From Muscardinus avellanarius (lineage: Eukaryota; Chordata; Mammalia; Rodentia; Gliridae): a stretch of DNA of 64,000 nt. Position 1 is the first letter of the stretch, and every line of letters begins with the position of its first letter. The DNA is taken from NCBI GenBank assembly GCA_963383645.1, contig OY726567.1:72252947-72316946 (forward strand), in the 5' to 3' direction. The notes below the pieces were generated by a model, which did not search any database, was not told where the DNA came from, and was given only the letters and a program-made list of their open reading frames with translations. Positions 43,556 to 55,160 of the stretch are shown here, piece after piece. The translations under genes were made by a program, and so were the position numbers.

Positions 43556-44831
43556 TAGCACTCTATAGCACTCCTATGCTATAATAATAAAATATCTTGC
43601 CCCATCTTTTAAAAGGCCAATTTCCTAAAATACATATACCTAATATACATATACTTATATACTTAAAAGAAACAAACAAACAAAAATAGGCGAGAAGACA
43701 ATGAACTCAGTTGTGTTGCCTCAAGGAAAGCCCTCTGAACAGTCCCCAAGCCTTGGCTTTCCTGATACATTCTACTCTGTTGTGCAAATGTAAACAGTGA
43801 AAGTCTCAGCAGCTTGATGACTTCATCTTAACACAATGTAACACTTTCCACTGTTCAAAGAGCACTTTTAAGACAATTTGTAAATTTAGCAATTCAAACT
43901 TCCTAGTCAAAGAATAGATTCCCTGTCTGCTGAGGATGTGGATTTGGGGGTTTTTGGGTTTTACTGGATGAGGACCAAAAATTGCAAACTCTATTATCTC
44001 ATTTCCAAGTAGATTTTGTTAGTTCAGTTCCTAATCAAACCAAGTTTTCTTAGGATGGTCAGTCCTCACTAAGACCTCCCCCAAATAAACACTCCACCTA
44101 AGTTGGGCATAACATGCTAAGAGATGGGATTCACTTTTTCTATAGGATGGTGCCGTTTTCTGGATTTGAATGGCACTCAGACTATACTTGTGTCCCCAGG
44201 AAGCTGTTTTGTAAAAACGTACTAGGCTGAGTTGTTTGCCTTTGGCCAGCATCCAAATCAAAGAAATGCTGCCAGAAATGTAAACAGGATACATTTCTTT
44301 AAGTTAATGAATCCAACAAGCAAAGACAGCCGCTCCTCTGAGTTCCCTTTGGAACTGCAGTGCAGGGCTCCTTCTATTTAAAGGTCAGGGGAAGCCAGGA
44401 AGGAAAGCGGGAGGCGGCCGGCTTCTACCAGCGTGTACTGGGAAGTGTACTGGGAAGCCGGACAGCATCCTAGATCAGTGCCCACACCCACACAGCTCCT
44501 CAAGGCTGCTTTCTGGGACAAACACACAGTTCTGCAGAACAGGCACTATGGGAAAGCCACCCACAGAGAGCTGCTACCAGTGGCTACTCAAGGGCTCACC
44601 TTGGGCAAAGAGAAGTGCCCAGAGCTCCCGCCAGGAGCCTTCAAAGCCTCTCAACTGGATCAAGCTAGCGATAAGCCCCAGGTCATCAGATACAGAGTCA
44701 GTGATGAAAGCCACCAGAGAAGGTCACAGCAAGGTTGGAGGAGGACCAAAATGTCACCCTTGCTGAAAGGAGCAGTTTAAACACAAACTGGGGCAAGCTA
44801 AGAAATGCGGAACTTCTTCTGTAAGAAGTAG
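43418..44831. other. SINE-free intron 1 stretch of 1.4 kb
   Basis: Apart from an (ATT)n run, no repeat or gene recognised. One of the longest SINE gaps. Confidence 0.5.
43514..43553. repeat. (ATT)13 microsatellite
   Basis: Pure ATT run not attached to a recognisable SINE. Confidence 0.93.
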
Positions 44832-45036
44832 AGAACAAAGCTGAGTGTGGTGGCCCATGCCTGTAATCCCAGCACTTGGGAGGTTGAGACAGAAGGATTA
44901 CAAGTTTCAGGCCTGCCTCAGCAACTTAGTGAGAACATCAACTACTCAGCAGAACCCTGTTTCAAGATAAAAATATTTAAAAAGGGCTGGGGGTATAGCT
45001 TGGAGGTAGAATGCTCCTGAGTTCAATCCTTAGTTC

Positions 45037-45037
<1 letters not shown>
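44832..45037 (+). mobile_element. B1-dID SINE, OLD, with (GAAA)n tail
   Basis: Head gctgagtgtggtggcccatg, tail ggaggtagaatgctcctgag, followed directly by the GAAA run. Confidence 0.87.
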
Positions 45038-45080
<43 letters not shown>

Positions 45081-45096
45081 GAGAAAGAAAGAAGGA

Positions 45097-45128
<32 letters not shown>

Positions 45129-45130
45129 AA
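45038..45130. repeat. (GAAA)n microsatellite
   Basis: About 23 units with a few interruptions, grown from the SINE tail. Confidence 0.95.
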
Positions 45131-45645
45131 ATGCCACAGTCAGGGCGCTGCCTCCAGATCACACTGGAGGTGGGCAGGCTGCCCAACCCAGGCAGGACAA
45201 GGCCCGTGTGCATCCTCTGCCGAGTGGGCGAGTGGCCAGCACTGGCCACCCCTGGGAGGCGTGGCTCAGGAGGGGGACGCCTGGGCCAGTCACCAACAAA
45301 CTGAATTTCACAGCACAGTGGGAAATCCCAGGTACACAGTTTCGGGAAACAGATGGAACTGTAGGAAAAACTACTCAGGACGTGCACAGGAGACACGCAC
45401 GTCATCCCTAGCTTTCCCAACTGCTTCGGCAAGGTCTTCCTGAAAGTTAAAGGGGAGAGGGGTGGGGGAAGGATTCAGCATCAGTTCAGATTTCCTCAGA
45501 TTTCCAAAACTGGACTGTGATAAACCTAGCTACAGTTCAGAACAAAAGAACATTTGGAGCCTTCCAAAGTCCTCTCCTGGAGCTGCATGCCAAGTTTTTT
45601 CTTTTCTGTTCTTCCAGGTGTCAGGCTATAAACCTTGGGGGAAAT
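45131..45645. other. Unique intron 1 stretch
   Basis: No transposon or gene recognised. GC-rich at 45160-45300. Confidence 0.4.
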
Positions 45646-46078
45646 TTTTTTTTTTTTTAAACTGGGGATTGAATCCAGGGGCATTCTACCTCTGAGCTGT
45701 ACCCCCAGCCCTATTTTATGTCTTAATTTTGAAACAGGGCCTGGGCATAGGCGCACACCTGTGATCCCAGTACTTGGGAGGCTGAGAAAGACCACAGATT
45801 CGAGGCAAGTGAGGTAGTAAGGCCAGGGAGGTAGCAAGACTCTCACAGCAACCTACTGAGACCCGTTTCAAGACCAAAACACAAATAAATAATAGGGCTG
45901 ATGGTAGAGCTCAGAGGTAGAATGCCCCTGGGTTAACTCTCAGTGTCCCCACCCCACCAAATAGTCTCCCCATGGTGTGGGGGGCCCTGCTAAGTTGCTG
46001 AGGCTGTCCTTGGGCCTGTGATCCTCCTGTCTCGGCCTCCCAAGTACTGGGATCACAGGTGTGCACTACAACGCCTGA
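45646..46078 (-). mobile_element. OLD B1-dID split by a plus-strand copy
   Basis: Minus parts 45646-45740 and 45985-46078. The plus copy at 45741-45960 carries cataggcgcacacctgtgatc and gtagagctcagaggtagaatg. Confidence 0.8.
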
Positions 46079-46103
46079 CTTTTGAAATCTTTAAACATTT
46101 TAT

Positions 46104-46300
46104 GCTGGGTGTAATGGCACACACTTGTAATCCTAGTACTTGGGAGGCTGAGTCAGGAGGACTGCAAGTTCAAGACCAGACTCTGCAACTTATTGAGACC
46201 TATTTCAAAGTTAAAAAATTAAAAGGGTTAGGGGTTGCAACTCAGTGGTAAAGCACCTCTGGGTTCCATCTACAATACCAGCAAAAACCCCAAACCAAAC
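46104..46300 (+). mobile_element. B1-dID SINE, OLD
   Basis: Head gctgggtgtaatggcacaca, tail gcaactcagtggtaaagcacc. Confidence 0.85.
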
Positions 46301-46499
46301 AAGCAAAAAATACCCCCAAACCTAAACATTTCATGAAATGTTACAAAGACAAACATTGTTAGGAAAGGAAATGAAGCCTTTTTAAATACATAAAACACTA
46401 GAGAATCTGAGAATAAATCAACACCAAGTATCATTCCAAGGAGGAAGAAGGCTGGGAGTACTAGTAACATAGCTTAATGTGCTAATTTATTTTAAGCCA

Positions 46500-47100
46500 A
46501 GCTGGGCTTGCTTAGTGTAGGTCTGTAATCCCAGCCACTCAGGAGGTGGAGACAGGAGGACGGCAAGTTAGAGGCCAGCCTCAGCAACCATGTCTCAAAA
46601 TTAAAAAATAAAAAAGAAGCCGGAGCTGGGTGTGGTGGTGTATGCTTGTAATCTCAGTACTTAGGAGGCTGTGACAGGAGGATCGCAGGTTCAAAGTCGG
46701 CCTTGACAACTTAGCGAGGTCCTCCACAATTTAGTGAGACCGTTTCCAAATAAAATATAAAACCAGGCTCAGGAAGTAGCTTGGAGGTAGAATGCCCTTG
46801 AGTTCAATGCCCAGGGGTGTGCGCCTGCATGTACACATACACATAAATAAGTAAATAAATAAATAGTGAATAAATGAATAAAAAGGGCTAGTGGTATAGC
46901 TCATGGTAAGGCACCCCTGGGTTCAAATCCCTAGTGCCAGGGGAAAAAAAAATAAGCCAGAACTTAGAATCCACACTGGGAGGCTCAGACAAGAGAACTG
47001 CAGGTTTGAGGCAAACACAGAGTAAGTTAACAAGACCCTCTTTCAAAATAAAATAAAAAGAGCTGGGGGTGGAGTTCAGAAGTAGAATGTTCAAAAAAGG
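46500..47100 (+). mobile_element. Tandem group of OLD SINEs
   Basis: B1 head 46500-46620, B1-dID 46624-46815, lone dID tail 46885-46945 after AAAT-rich sequence, and a 5'-truncated B1-dID 46953-47100, all in one direction. Confidence 0.8.
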
Positions 47101-47867
47101 AGGGGAAAAAAACCCAAATCAAAAGAGAGGGATAAACTCCTTACTAACCGTAACTGCTGCTCAAAGTTTCTGCTTTCAGTAAAACAGACAGTCATGCGCG
47201 TGGAGAGGCACACTGGGCTAGCCATGCAAAGGCATCTGTACACACAAAATTCTGGGTTCCAACCATGGGCTGCTTTCCTCTGTGGACAGTAGTCCAGGCT
47301 GTTGGGCCACACCCCTGGGACGAGCCTGTGCCCCATCCCTTTGAATCCTGCAGTACTGGCCGAGTCTGAAGTAGGACCACAGCTCGGTGGGTTTTGTGAA
47401 GAGCCGCCAACAGGGTGGAAAGGAGCTCTCCGGATACCGTGGGATCTGGTCCTTAGGGGGCAGCATCACTAGGCTGGCTCTGATGAAGCCCAATCGTGAC
47501 CCCTTGGATGGCAAGGTGGGGCTTGGGACCTCAGAGCCACTGGATACACTGGCCACCATGAAAGACTCTGAGGAGGGTCCACGGTTAACACCCACTTTGG
47601 AAAGACCACCTCTGATGCTGCCTGTCCCGATGGTGCTTGGGCCTTGGAGTATTGTGTTAAGAGGCGTAGAGGTCACAGAAGTGATGGCACAGCCCTTCCA
47701 GAGACCTTTAAACACCGATGGGGGGGTGTCAAGTGCACAAGCAGATGTGGTGTGCACAAGTTTCCTCCTGCCAGCCTGACCACCAGCAGTGTAAAGACAC
47801 GTGCCATTCGCCCACTCAGCACGTGCTGTGGGGCTGTGCTTGTGTGATATCCACTAGCTCATTTCAT
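47101..47867. other. Unique intron 1 stretch
   Basis: Open frames on both strands (47218-47757, 47387-47779) have no family signature. Confidence 0.4.
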
Positions 47868-48045
47868 TTTTTTTTTCACCTGAGTACTGGATATTGAACC
47901 CGGGGGTCAATCTACCTCTAAGCACTACACTTCCCCATCCTTTAAAATTTTTTTTTTAAATCTTGAAACAGGGCCTTGCTGTTGCTGAGGGTCTTGCTAC
48001 GTAGAGGCTGTCCTCAGATCTGTAATTCTCCCGCCTGTAATTCAC
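47868..48045 (-). mobile_element. B1-dID SINE, OLD, truncated head
   Basis: gatattgaacccgggggtc, then a broken head at cctgtaattcacctgcagg. Confidence 0.7.
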
Positions 48046-48467
48046 CTGCAGGGGAAGGTGGGACTGGGACGAGTCCTGTGGGCCACTGCTTCCACACAGC
48101 CAGTAAGCAGGCCCGAGACCTGCACCAGACAGGAGCCGACCTTTGTACTTTTCAGAATGGTTTTTACAAAACAGTAATTAAAATGTGGAAGCCGGGGGTT
48201 CGGGGGTTCGCTGCAAGCATAGCTAAGTCCGAAGGGAGTCCATGAGTTCGGCTCTTGCTTGTCTAATCTTCAAACAGTAACCCCCGAGCCCACATCTACC
48301 CATGTACCACTTAGCGGCACCAAGTCAGAACACCCCTCACCGCTGTGCCTTAAACCACAAGTAGCTACTGAGAGGTGGAAACGCGGCCGGCTGGAATTGA
48401 GATCATTATAAATACATGCTGGACTTCAAAGACAGTATGAAAAGACCATAGAACATCATTTTTTCCC
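48046..48467. other. Unique intron 1 stretch
   Basis: Nothing recognised. Confidence 0.4.
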
Positions 48468-48616
48468 CAAGTGTGGTGGTGCACACCTATAATAACAGTA
48501 CTTGGGGGGCTGAGACAGGAGGACTGCATGTTTGAGGCCAGCCTCAGCAACTTAGACCCTGTTTCAAAATAAAAAATAAAATAGGCCTCGGGGTGTAGCT
48601 CAGATCCCTAGTATCA
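48468..48616 (+). mobile_element. B1-dID SINE, OLD, with a type A copy in its end
   Basis: Its dID tail ends in the target sequence of the next element. Confidence 0.85.
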
Positions 48617-48837
48617 GCAGGGCGTGGTGGCGCACGCTTGTAATCCCAGCATTCGGGAGGCTGAGACCGGAGGATTGCGGTTCATGGACAGCCTCAGCTA
48701 CTTAGTGAGGCCCTCTGCAACTTAGTGAGACCCTGTTTCAAAAATAAAGAATAAAAAATAGGGCAGGGGGTGTAGCTTGGAGGTAGAATGCCCCTGGGTT
48801 CCATCTCCAGACCCGCAAAAAAACAAAAACAAAAAAT
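48617..48837 (+). mobile_element. B1-dID SINE, type A
   Basis: Perfect 12-bp TSD TCCCTAGTATCA (48605-48616, 48838-48849). Confidence 0.95.
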
Positions 48838-48963
48838 TCCCTAGTATCAAACAAACAAAACCAAACATCCTTTTGTAAATACTGATTACGTGGTACAATT
48901 ACAATTTCTGGATATACTGGGTTGATAAAATGTATTATTAAAATCAATTTTATGTTTCTCTTT

Positions 48964-49133
48964 CTAGTATTGGGAATTGAACCCAAGGACATTCTACCTC
49001 CAAGCTACACTCCCAGCTCTTTTTTTTTGTTTTGTTTTGAAACAAGGTCTTGCTAAGTTGCTGAGGCTAGTCTTGAACCTGTGATCCTCCTGTCTCAGCC
49101 TCTGAATTACAGGCGTGCGCCACTGTGCCTAGC
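48964..49133 (-). mobile_element. B1-dID SINE, OLD
   Basis: gaattgaacccaaggacattc, head end cgccactgtgcctagct. Confidence 0.8.
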
Positions 49134-49154
49134 TCTCTTTTCCCTTCCTTCCTT

Positions 49155-49420
49155 TGCATGTGCCACCATGCCTGGCTTTATCCTTCCTTCCCTCCCTCCC
49201 TCCTTCCTTCCTTCTTTTTAGTGGACTTGGGATTAAACCCAGGTGTTTTCTACCTCTGAGCTACAACTCTTAGCCCCTATTTTATTTTTTATTTTAGAAA
49301 AAAGGTCTCACAAACTCGTAGAGGGCCTCACTAAGTTGCTGAGGCTGGGCATATACCTGCAACCCTCCTATCTCAGCCTCCCAAGTATGGATGACAATGT
49401 GCCATCATACCCAGCACGTT
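49155..49420 (-). mobile_element. Head relic, (TTCC)n and an OLD B1-dID
   Basis: 49155-49176 is only the outer end of a head. TTCC run at 49178-49214. Then a dimer, 49216-49420. Confidence 0.75.
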
Positions 49421-49722
49421 TGCTTTTCTTAAAGTGGCTACTAGAACATTTCAAGAGTAGGCAGGTCTCACATTTGCGGCTAACACTGTATCTCCATGGG
49501 ACATCATGACTGCATGGTAACATTTCTAAAAAGAGGATGTATCGAATTATACACATGATAAATTTTTAGTGTAGAAAATAGAGGAAATAGATAAATGAAT
49601 AAAGAAGAAAATTAAATCATCAAAAACATCACTACCTAGAAATAAGTGCTACTAGCATCTTGGAATGTTATCCTCCCCACAGAAACACTTTTTCTCTTTG
49701 TGAGTACACATGAACATTTTAT

Positions 49723-49925
49723 TTTATTTTGCAGAACTGGGGATGGAACCAGGAACATTCTACCTCTGAGATACACCCTCAGCTCTATTTTTATTCTTTA
49801 TTCTGAAACACATTCTAAGTTGCAGATGGCCTCACTAAGTAGCTGAGGCTGGCTGTAAACCTGCAACCCTCCTGTCTCGGCCTCCCAAATACTGGGATTA
49901 TAAGCGTGTGTCATCATGCCCAGTT
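49723..49925 (-). mobile_element. B1-dID SINE
   Basis: 16-bp TSD CACATGAAYATTTTAT with one difference (49707-49722, 49926-49941). Confidence 0.92.
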
Positions 49926-50202
49926 CACATGAATATTTTATAATCCTTGAAGAACATTTCTAGTAATATATTAAAACCATTCTCCCATGTCATTAAATAT
50001 TTCAAATTTTCGAGCTTAACTGACACACAGCAGGCCAACACATGGAACAGGCTACAGTTAAATGGATCACTTACTTCTAAACATCTGAATCATTTCCAAT
50101 GCATGGAAAATACAGACCATCCAAAGAACTCCTGCTCATGTATATTTGCCAAAATCTTATTATTTCCTTGTGATAAATTTCTAGAAGTTGAATTACTGTG
50201 CT

Positions 50203-50395
50203 GTGTATGGTAGCACATTCCTATAATCCCAGGATCTGAGAGGCTGAGACAGGAAGATCACAGGATCAAGACGAGTGTATGATGACTTAATGAGACTCTT
50301 TCAAAATAAATAAATGTAAAAAAGGGCTGGGGGCGCAGCTCAGAGGCACAGTGCTACTGGGGTTCAATGCCTAGTCACACACACATACAAAAACT
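50203..50395 (+). mobile_element. B1-dID SINE, OLD
   Basis: Head gctgtgtatggtagcacattc, tail gcagctcagaggcacagtgc. Confidence 0.8.
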
Positions 50396-50474
50396 TATGC
50401 ACATATTTTTGAGGATTTTGGTAAATACCACTGAACTGCTCTCCAGAAAGGTTATAGTACCAATTTATACATTC

Positions 50475-50478
<4 letters not shown>

Positions 50479-50515
<37 letters not shown>
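50479..50515. repeat. (GT)18 microsatellite
   Basis: Pure, directly beside a minus-strand dID tail, so probably a remodelled SINE tail. Confidence 0.95.
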
Positions 50516-50518
<3 letters not shown>

Positions 50519-50780
50519 ATACTGGGGATTAAACCTAGTTGGGTTCAACCACTGAGCTATACTCATGCCCTTTTTAATTTTTTTGTTTTGAAACAGAATC
50601 TCACTAAGTCAATGTGTGCTGGCAGCTACACCCCCAATCCTAATTTTTATTCTTTATTTTAAAACAGGGTCCCACTGAGTTGCAAAGGGCATAAGTAGCT
50701 GAGGCTGTCCATGAACCGCGATCTTCCTGTCTCAGCCTCCCAAATGCTGGGATTACAAACGTGCGCCACCACGCCCGGCT
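50516..50780 (-). mobile_element. Two overlapping B1-dID SINEs
   Basis: An OLD tail and partial head (50516-50630) is broken by a type A copy at 50632-50780, whose head ends ccaccacgcccggct. Confidence 0.8.
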
Positions 50781-50848
50781 TATTCTTTAATTTCTCCAAA
50801 CTGTGCTTTGCATCGATCTATTTGGTTCTTTAAGGCTGTCCCCCGAAG

Positions 50849-51040
50849 TCGGGCCTCATGGCCCACGCTTGTAATCCCAGTACTTGGGAGGCTGAGACAG
50901 GAGAATCACGGGTTCACCGACAGCCTCAGCTACTTAGTGAGATCTTGTTTCAAAATAAATAATAAAAAATAGGGCTGGGGGTATAGCTCAGAGGTAGAAT
51001 ACCCCTGGGTTCAATACCAGAACTGCAAAACAAACAAACA
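50849..51040 (+). mobile_element. B1-dID SINE
   Basis: Head cgggcctcatggcccacgc, tail cagaggtagaatacccctgg. Confidence 0.85.
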
Positions 51041-51167
51041 ACACAAATACTGCCCACAGCCACATCTCAGTGGTCACATCCACAAGACAGCACACCTGAT
51101 GAACTGAAAACGAAGTATGTTAGCAACTGCACCTTGACAACCCACAGTAGAGAAATAGAAAAGTATG

Positions 51168-51368
51168 CCGGGCGTGGTGGCGCACACTTGTAATCCCAGC
51201 ATTTGGGAGGCTGAGACAGGAGGATCGCGGCTCTCGGAGAGCCTTTGGCTACTACTTAGTGAGGCTCTTTGCAACTCAGCGAGACCCTGTGTCAAAATAA
51301 AGAATAAAAAATAGGGCTGGGGTGTAGCTCAGAGGTAGAATGCCACTGGGTTCCATCCCCAGTACCGC

Positions 51369-51401
<33 letters not shown>
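51168..51401 (+). mobile_element. B1-dID SINE, type A, with A30 tail
   Basis: Complete and little diverged. Head gccgggcgtggtggcgcaca. Confidence 0.93.
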
Positions 51402-51404
<3 letters not shown>

Positions 51405-51478
51405 TCCCAGCTGATGGTGATAAGGCCAACTGTAGAAAAGTTTAAAGAAGATAAAACTACTGCAAAAAGCAAACTCAA

Positions 51479-51663
51479 GTTGGGGATAGTGCCGCATGCT
51501 TGCAATCCCAGGCTGAGACAGGAGGATTGTTGTTCACAGGCAGCCTCAGCTACTACTTAGTGAGGGCCTTTGCAATTCAGTGAGACCCTGTTTCAAAATA
51601 AAGAATTAAAAAAAAAATAGGGCTGGGGGTGAGCTCGGAGGTAGAATGCCCATTCCCAGTACT

Positions 51664-51703
<40 letters not shown>
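51479..51703 (+). mobile_element. B1-dID SINE, type A, with A37 tail
   Basis: TSD AAAAGCAAACTCAA (51465-51478 and about 51700-51713). Small internal deletions in the head and tail. Confidence 0.92.
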
Positions 51704-51704
<1 letters not shown>

Positions 51705-51974
51705 CAAACTCAATAGAAACATAAACAGCACCAAGCACGTTGCCAATAGACTGTCTGCTTCGGGCCTGCTGCTCTGGAGCACTTCAATCGAGGGGCAAAT
51801 CCTAGGCGTAAACAGACTCAGAGAAAGTGGCCACTCAGCTTGCTAAAGACCTCTCGTGGACATCGTGGACATGGTGCACTGTGCTGCTTTGCCAGATAAT
51901 GAGGAGAGCCACCTAAACACGTTAGTACTTGGACTGCTTCTGGCATCTGGGGCCCTGCGCGCGCTCTCTCTTTT

Positions 51975-52169
51975 GCAGTACTGGGGATGGAACCCAGGGG
52001 CATTCTACCTCTGAGCTACATCCCAGCCCTATTTCTTATTCTTAATTTTGGAACAGGGTCTCACCAAGTTGCAGTGAGCCTTACTATGTAGCTGAGGCTG
52101 GCTGCGAACCTGCGATCCTCCTGCGTCAGCTCCAAGCCCTGGATTACAATTGTGCAGCACCATGCCTGG
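51975..52169 (-). mobile_element. B1-dID SINE
   Basis: gatggaacccaggggcattc, head end gcaccatgcctggtgg. Confidence 0.85.
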
Positions 52170-52292
52170 TGGCCTTGCTCTTCTGGCATCTGTCTTCCAT
52201 GGACTGGATGGGTAACACTTCAGATAGTGCATTTGTTGATGAAGGGATAAGGAGCTGATCCCTGCGATTAATTTCTTTCTCTCTCTCTCTCT

Positions 52293-52433
52293 TTGAACCC
52301 AGGGGCATTCTATCTCTGATATACCCCCAGTCCTTTCAATTTTTAAAATTTGAAACAGGGTCCCATTAGGTTGCTGAGGCTGGCCTTCAACCTGCAATCC
52401 TCCTGTCTCAGCCTTCCAAGTATTGGTCTCAGC
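52293..52433 (-). mobile_element. B1-dID SINE, truncated head
   Basis: Contains tgaacccaggggcattctat. The last 30 bases of the head are missing. Confidence 0.75.
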
Positions 52434-52809
52434 TATTTCAATGTCCATGTTGGGAATCTTAATAGTCTTCTCACTTGTACCTCGCCCCCTGTTTAAGCAG
52501 AATGACTGTCAAGTACGGTGAGTTCCAGCTCTACAGTGAACCTGACTTGGGCTGAGCTCGGCCTGGCGGCCCAGGGCCCTGCCTCTGAGGTCACCTCTAC
52601 AGGTCCTGGAGCCTGTGCCTCGCTGCAGACCAGCCATGGGCAGGAGGATAGTGTGGGCACCTGAGTTAGCAGCGGTGAGAGGGCCTGCCTGTCTTGGATA
52701 GGCCTGCAGAGAGGAGTGATGCATCCCGCCACCCCCGCACCTGCCTGCTGGCACCAGACTGCTTCCTGCCACTCCCAGCCTGTGCTTTGGTCCAGCGCCA
52801 TCCTCGCTC
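52434..52809. other. Unique intron 1 stretch
   Basis: Nothing recognised. Confidence 0.4.
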
Positions 52810-53250
52810 ACCTGTGTGACCACAACTCTTCTAACTGGCCTCCTCGTGTCTATGCTTGCCCTGGGGGTCTACTCTCAAAACCAGCTGCCAGGTCAGCCTA
52901 TTCAATCAAGTCCATTCAAACCCTACAAGGTCCCTCCCTGTCTCTGTCAGAGCAAAAGCCCAGGTCCTCACACAGACCCAGAAGGGCCGCAGGACCGAGC
53001 CTGGTACTGCCGATGCCCTTCCCTCCTGCTCCATGCCACCCCACAGGCCTCCTGCTCCTGCCAACCCTGCACCTCTGGCAGCACACCTCCACAGCTCACT
53101 GTCTCCTGCCTCCTCGGGAACACTGGTTTCTCAGCAAGGAAACCACAGCCTGCTCCTCGGCCTCCCCTTCCTTGTGCTTCTCTGTAGATACTCATGGCTC
53201 ACTCCCTCTTGTTTTTTACTCCTGCCCCTTGGAACGACGACGCTGGGGAT
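52810..53250 (+). mobile_element. L2 LINE 3' part
   Basis: Motif order of the L2 3' region: ttcaaaccctacaaggtccc, ctgtcagagcaaaagccc, caggtcctcacaca, later tactcatggctcactccct. Strongly diverged, so the open frames over it are meaningless. Confidence 0.65.
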
Positions 53251-53476
53251 GGGATTTTTGTTTTGCTGCCTCCTGAGTTCTGGGCCTGGCTCACAGTCGG
53301 CATATGTGCAGGGGTCACAGGTCCTTGCCTGCAGAGTAAGGCGGCCTTTCTGCCCCACAGGCTGCACCTATGGACACCGGAACCTCTAGGTATCTCATAT
53401 AAGACGTCTATAGTAACAAGATTTGCCTTGTACCCACATTGATCAGTAGTATGCAAACCTAACACCCTTACTCACC

Positions 53477-53478
<2 letters not shown>

Positions 53479-53507
<29 letters not shown>

Positions 53508-53683
53508 TGGTACTGGGGTTCCTGGAAGCCCTTCTACCTCTGGGCTACATTCCCAGACCTATTTTTTTTATATTTTGTTAACAGGGTCTCTTAAGCCAGC
53601 GCGGCTGGGTATGAACCTGCGTGATCCTCCTGTCTCTGCCTCCCAAGCGCGGGGATTACAAGCATGCGCCACCACGCCCAGCA
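53479..53683 (-). mobile_element. B1-dID SINE, type B
   Basis: TSD ACTCACCTT (53470-53478, 53684-53692). TTCCTGGAA at 53519-53527. Confidence 0.93.
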
Positions 53684-53975
53684 ACTCACCTTATTTTCTA
53701 CTGGGCGTCACGTCACATAAGCCCATCTTAGATTTGAAAACAAAAATGTGCTTGCAGAATGAATCTGAAAATTCCTTTTATAGATATCTCCTTCACATAC
53801 AAACATATATATAGCCTACTCACAGGAAAAGCTCAACTCCCCCCCAAATCCTTAATTTACCTTTGCAAGGCACATTAAAATGACTGGCAGTTACAGAGAA
53901 GCAATCCCCACATCCATGTTTCGGTTCTTTTCAAGGCATATACATGCTCAGTAAGATGCTTAGTAAGATGCTGCC

Positions 53976-54182
53976 AGATGTGGTGGCTCAGGCCTATAAT
54001 CCCCAGAACCTGGGGGAGCAGAGACAGGAGGATCCCAGGGTTGAGACCAACCTCAGAAACTTAGCACACCCTGTTTTAAACTAAGAAATGAAAAGAGTAG
54101 GGGATATAGCTCAGTGGTAGAGTGCCCGTTTGGCATGCACAAGGCTTTGGGTTCAATCTCTAGTACTGCAAATAAATAAACA
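53976..54182 (+). mobile_element. B1-ID SINE with an UNDELETED ID tail
   Basis: Its tail reads atagctcagtggtagagtgc, then ccgtttggcatgcacaagg, then gggttcaatc: the complete tRNA-Ala-like ID part missing in dID copies. Confidence 0.87.
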
Positions 54183-54360
54183 GATATAGATGGAGATGCA
54201 GATACTCCTGTAAAGGTCTTACTGAATCTGGGGCAGCTGCCCAGCGCTGTACCACCTCCCAGCCAACAAGCACAAGGGCAGTCACATTCTTGGTGGGAGG
54301 TGGCCTGGCCCTGGAAGGGGGTCGACCCTGGAGGAGAGGGGCCTCTTTGAAGTATCTAAT

Positions 54361-54531
54361 TCTTCAGGGCCACTGGGACACCTGTGAGGAGAACCAATCC
54401 CATTCATGAGAACTGTCGCATGACCCAATCACCTCCTGAAGGTCCCTAATGTTAAGAGATAGTACTGCTATTTCCTAATACCACTTTCAAGCATGAACTC
54501 TGAGGGGATGGGTTCAGACCACAGCCCTACA
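54361..54531 (-). mobile_element. MaLR-type LTR fragment (ERVL-MaLR)
   Basis: Reverse of the conserved MaLR LTR start: cattcatgagaactgtcgc, gacccaatcacctcctga, catgaactctgaggggatgg, gttcagaccacagc. Confidence 0.65.
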
Positions 54532-55015
54532 AATGAGTAAAATAATAGTAGTATTAGTGATACTACTACTAAGTTGGTAAGTTGGAGCCCAGCAATCGCT
54601 GGCAAGATATGAGATCTAGAGGAGGGGCTTTCTAATCGTTCTAATTCAAAAGAATTATAATTCCCTCTAGGGAATCAGATGGAATTCATGGTTCTCAAAT
54701 ACTTCATGAGGGGTTTTCAGAAGTGTCTGGGAAACCTAGCCCAAAGCTCCTGGGCGGGGCACTGTTGGCTCCAGGCAGGCCCCTCCTGCATCTGCTCTCT
54801 GCACAGAACCAGAGTCTCCCTCCCCAGTCCCCACAGGGCAGGGCCCAGGCTGCACTGGGCCCACAGGCTGCTGTCACGCTGACTACACTGAGCAGCAGTG
54901 AAACCGCAAGAACCTGGTTCCCCATCGTGGCAGAGAAAGCACAGACAACCAGAAGTGCTGGCATGTCCCCAACGTGCAGGTGCACACGCTTGCTTCTTAT
55001 TCCTTCGATGGGTTT
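54532..55015. other. Unique intron 1 stretch
   Basis: Nothing recognised. Confidence 0.4.
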
Positions 55016-55160
55016 GTCTGTTTTTTTGTTTTTGTTTGTTTTTAGAGACAGGGCCTTGCTTTGTTGCCCAGCTAGCCTTGAACTCCTGGGTTCAAGAGAA
55101 TCTCCTGCCTCAGCCTCCTAAGGAGCTGAGAGTACAGCTGTGTGCCACTGTGCCTGAATA
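55016..55160 (-). mobile_element. Old B1 monomer without ID tail
   Basis: tttttagagacagggccttgc, ttgttgcccagctagcc, cctcctaaggagctgag, tgtgccactgtgcctg: closer to 7SL/proto-B1 than the other heads. Confidence 0.75.

Noticed and set aside
45038..45130. CRISPR-like regular array
   Set aside because: A GAAA microsatellite without spacers, in a mammalian SINE tail.
52716..53389. Overlapping plus-strand frames of 123-186 codons
   Set aside because: They cover a diverged L2 fragment in several frames. No domain and no coding bias.
54095..54172. tRNA-Ala gene
   Set aside because: Has A- and B-box-like motifs, but it is the ID half of a SINE, with a B1 head in front and an A-rich tail behind.
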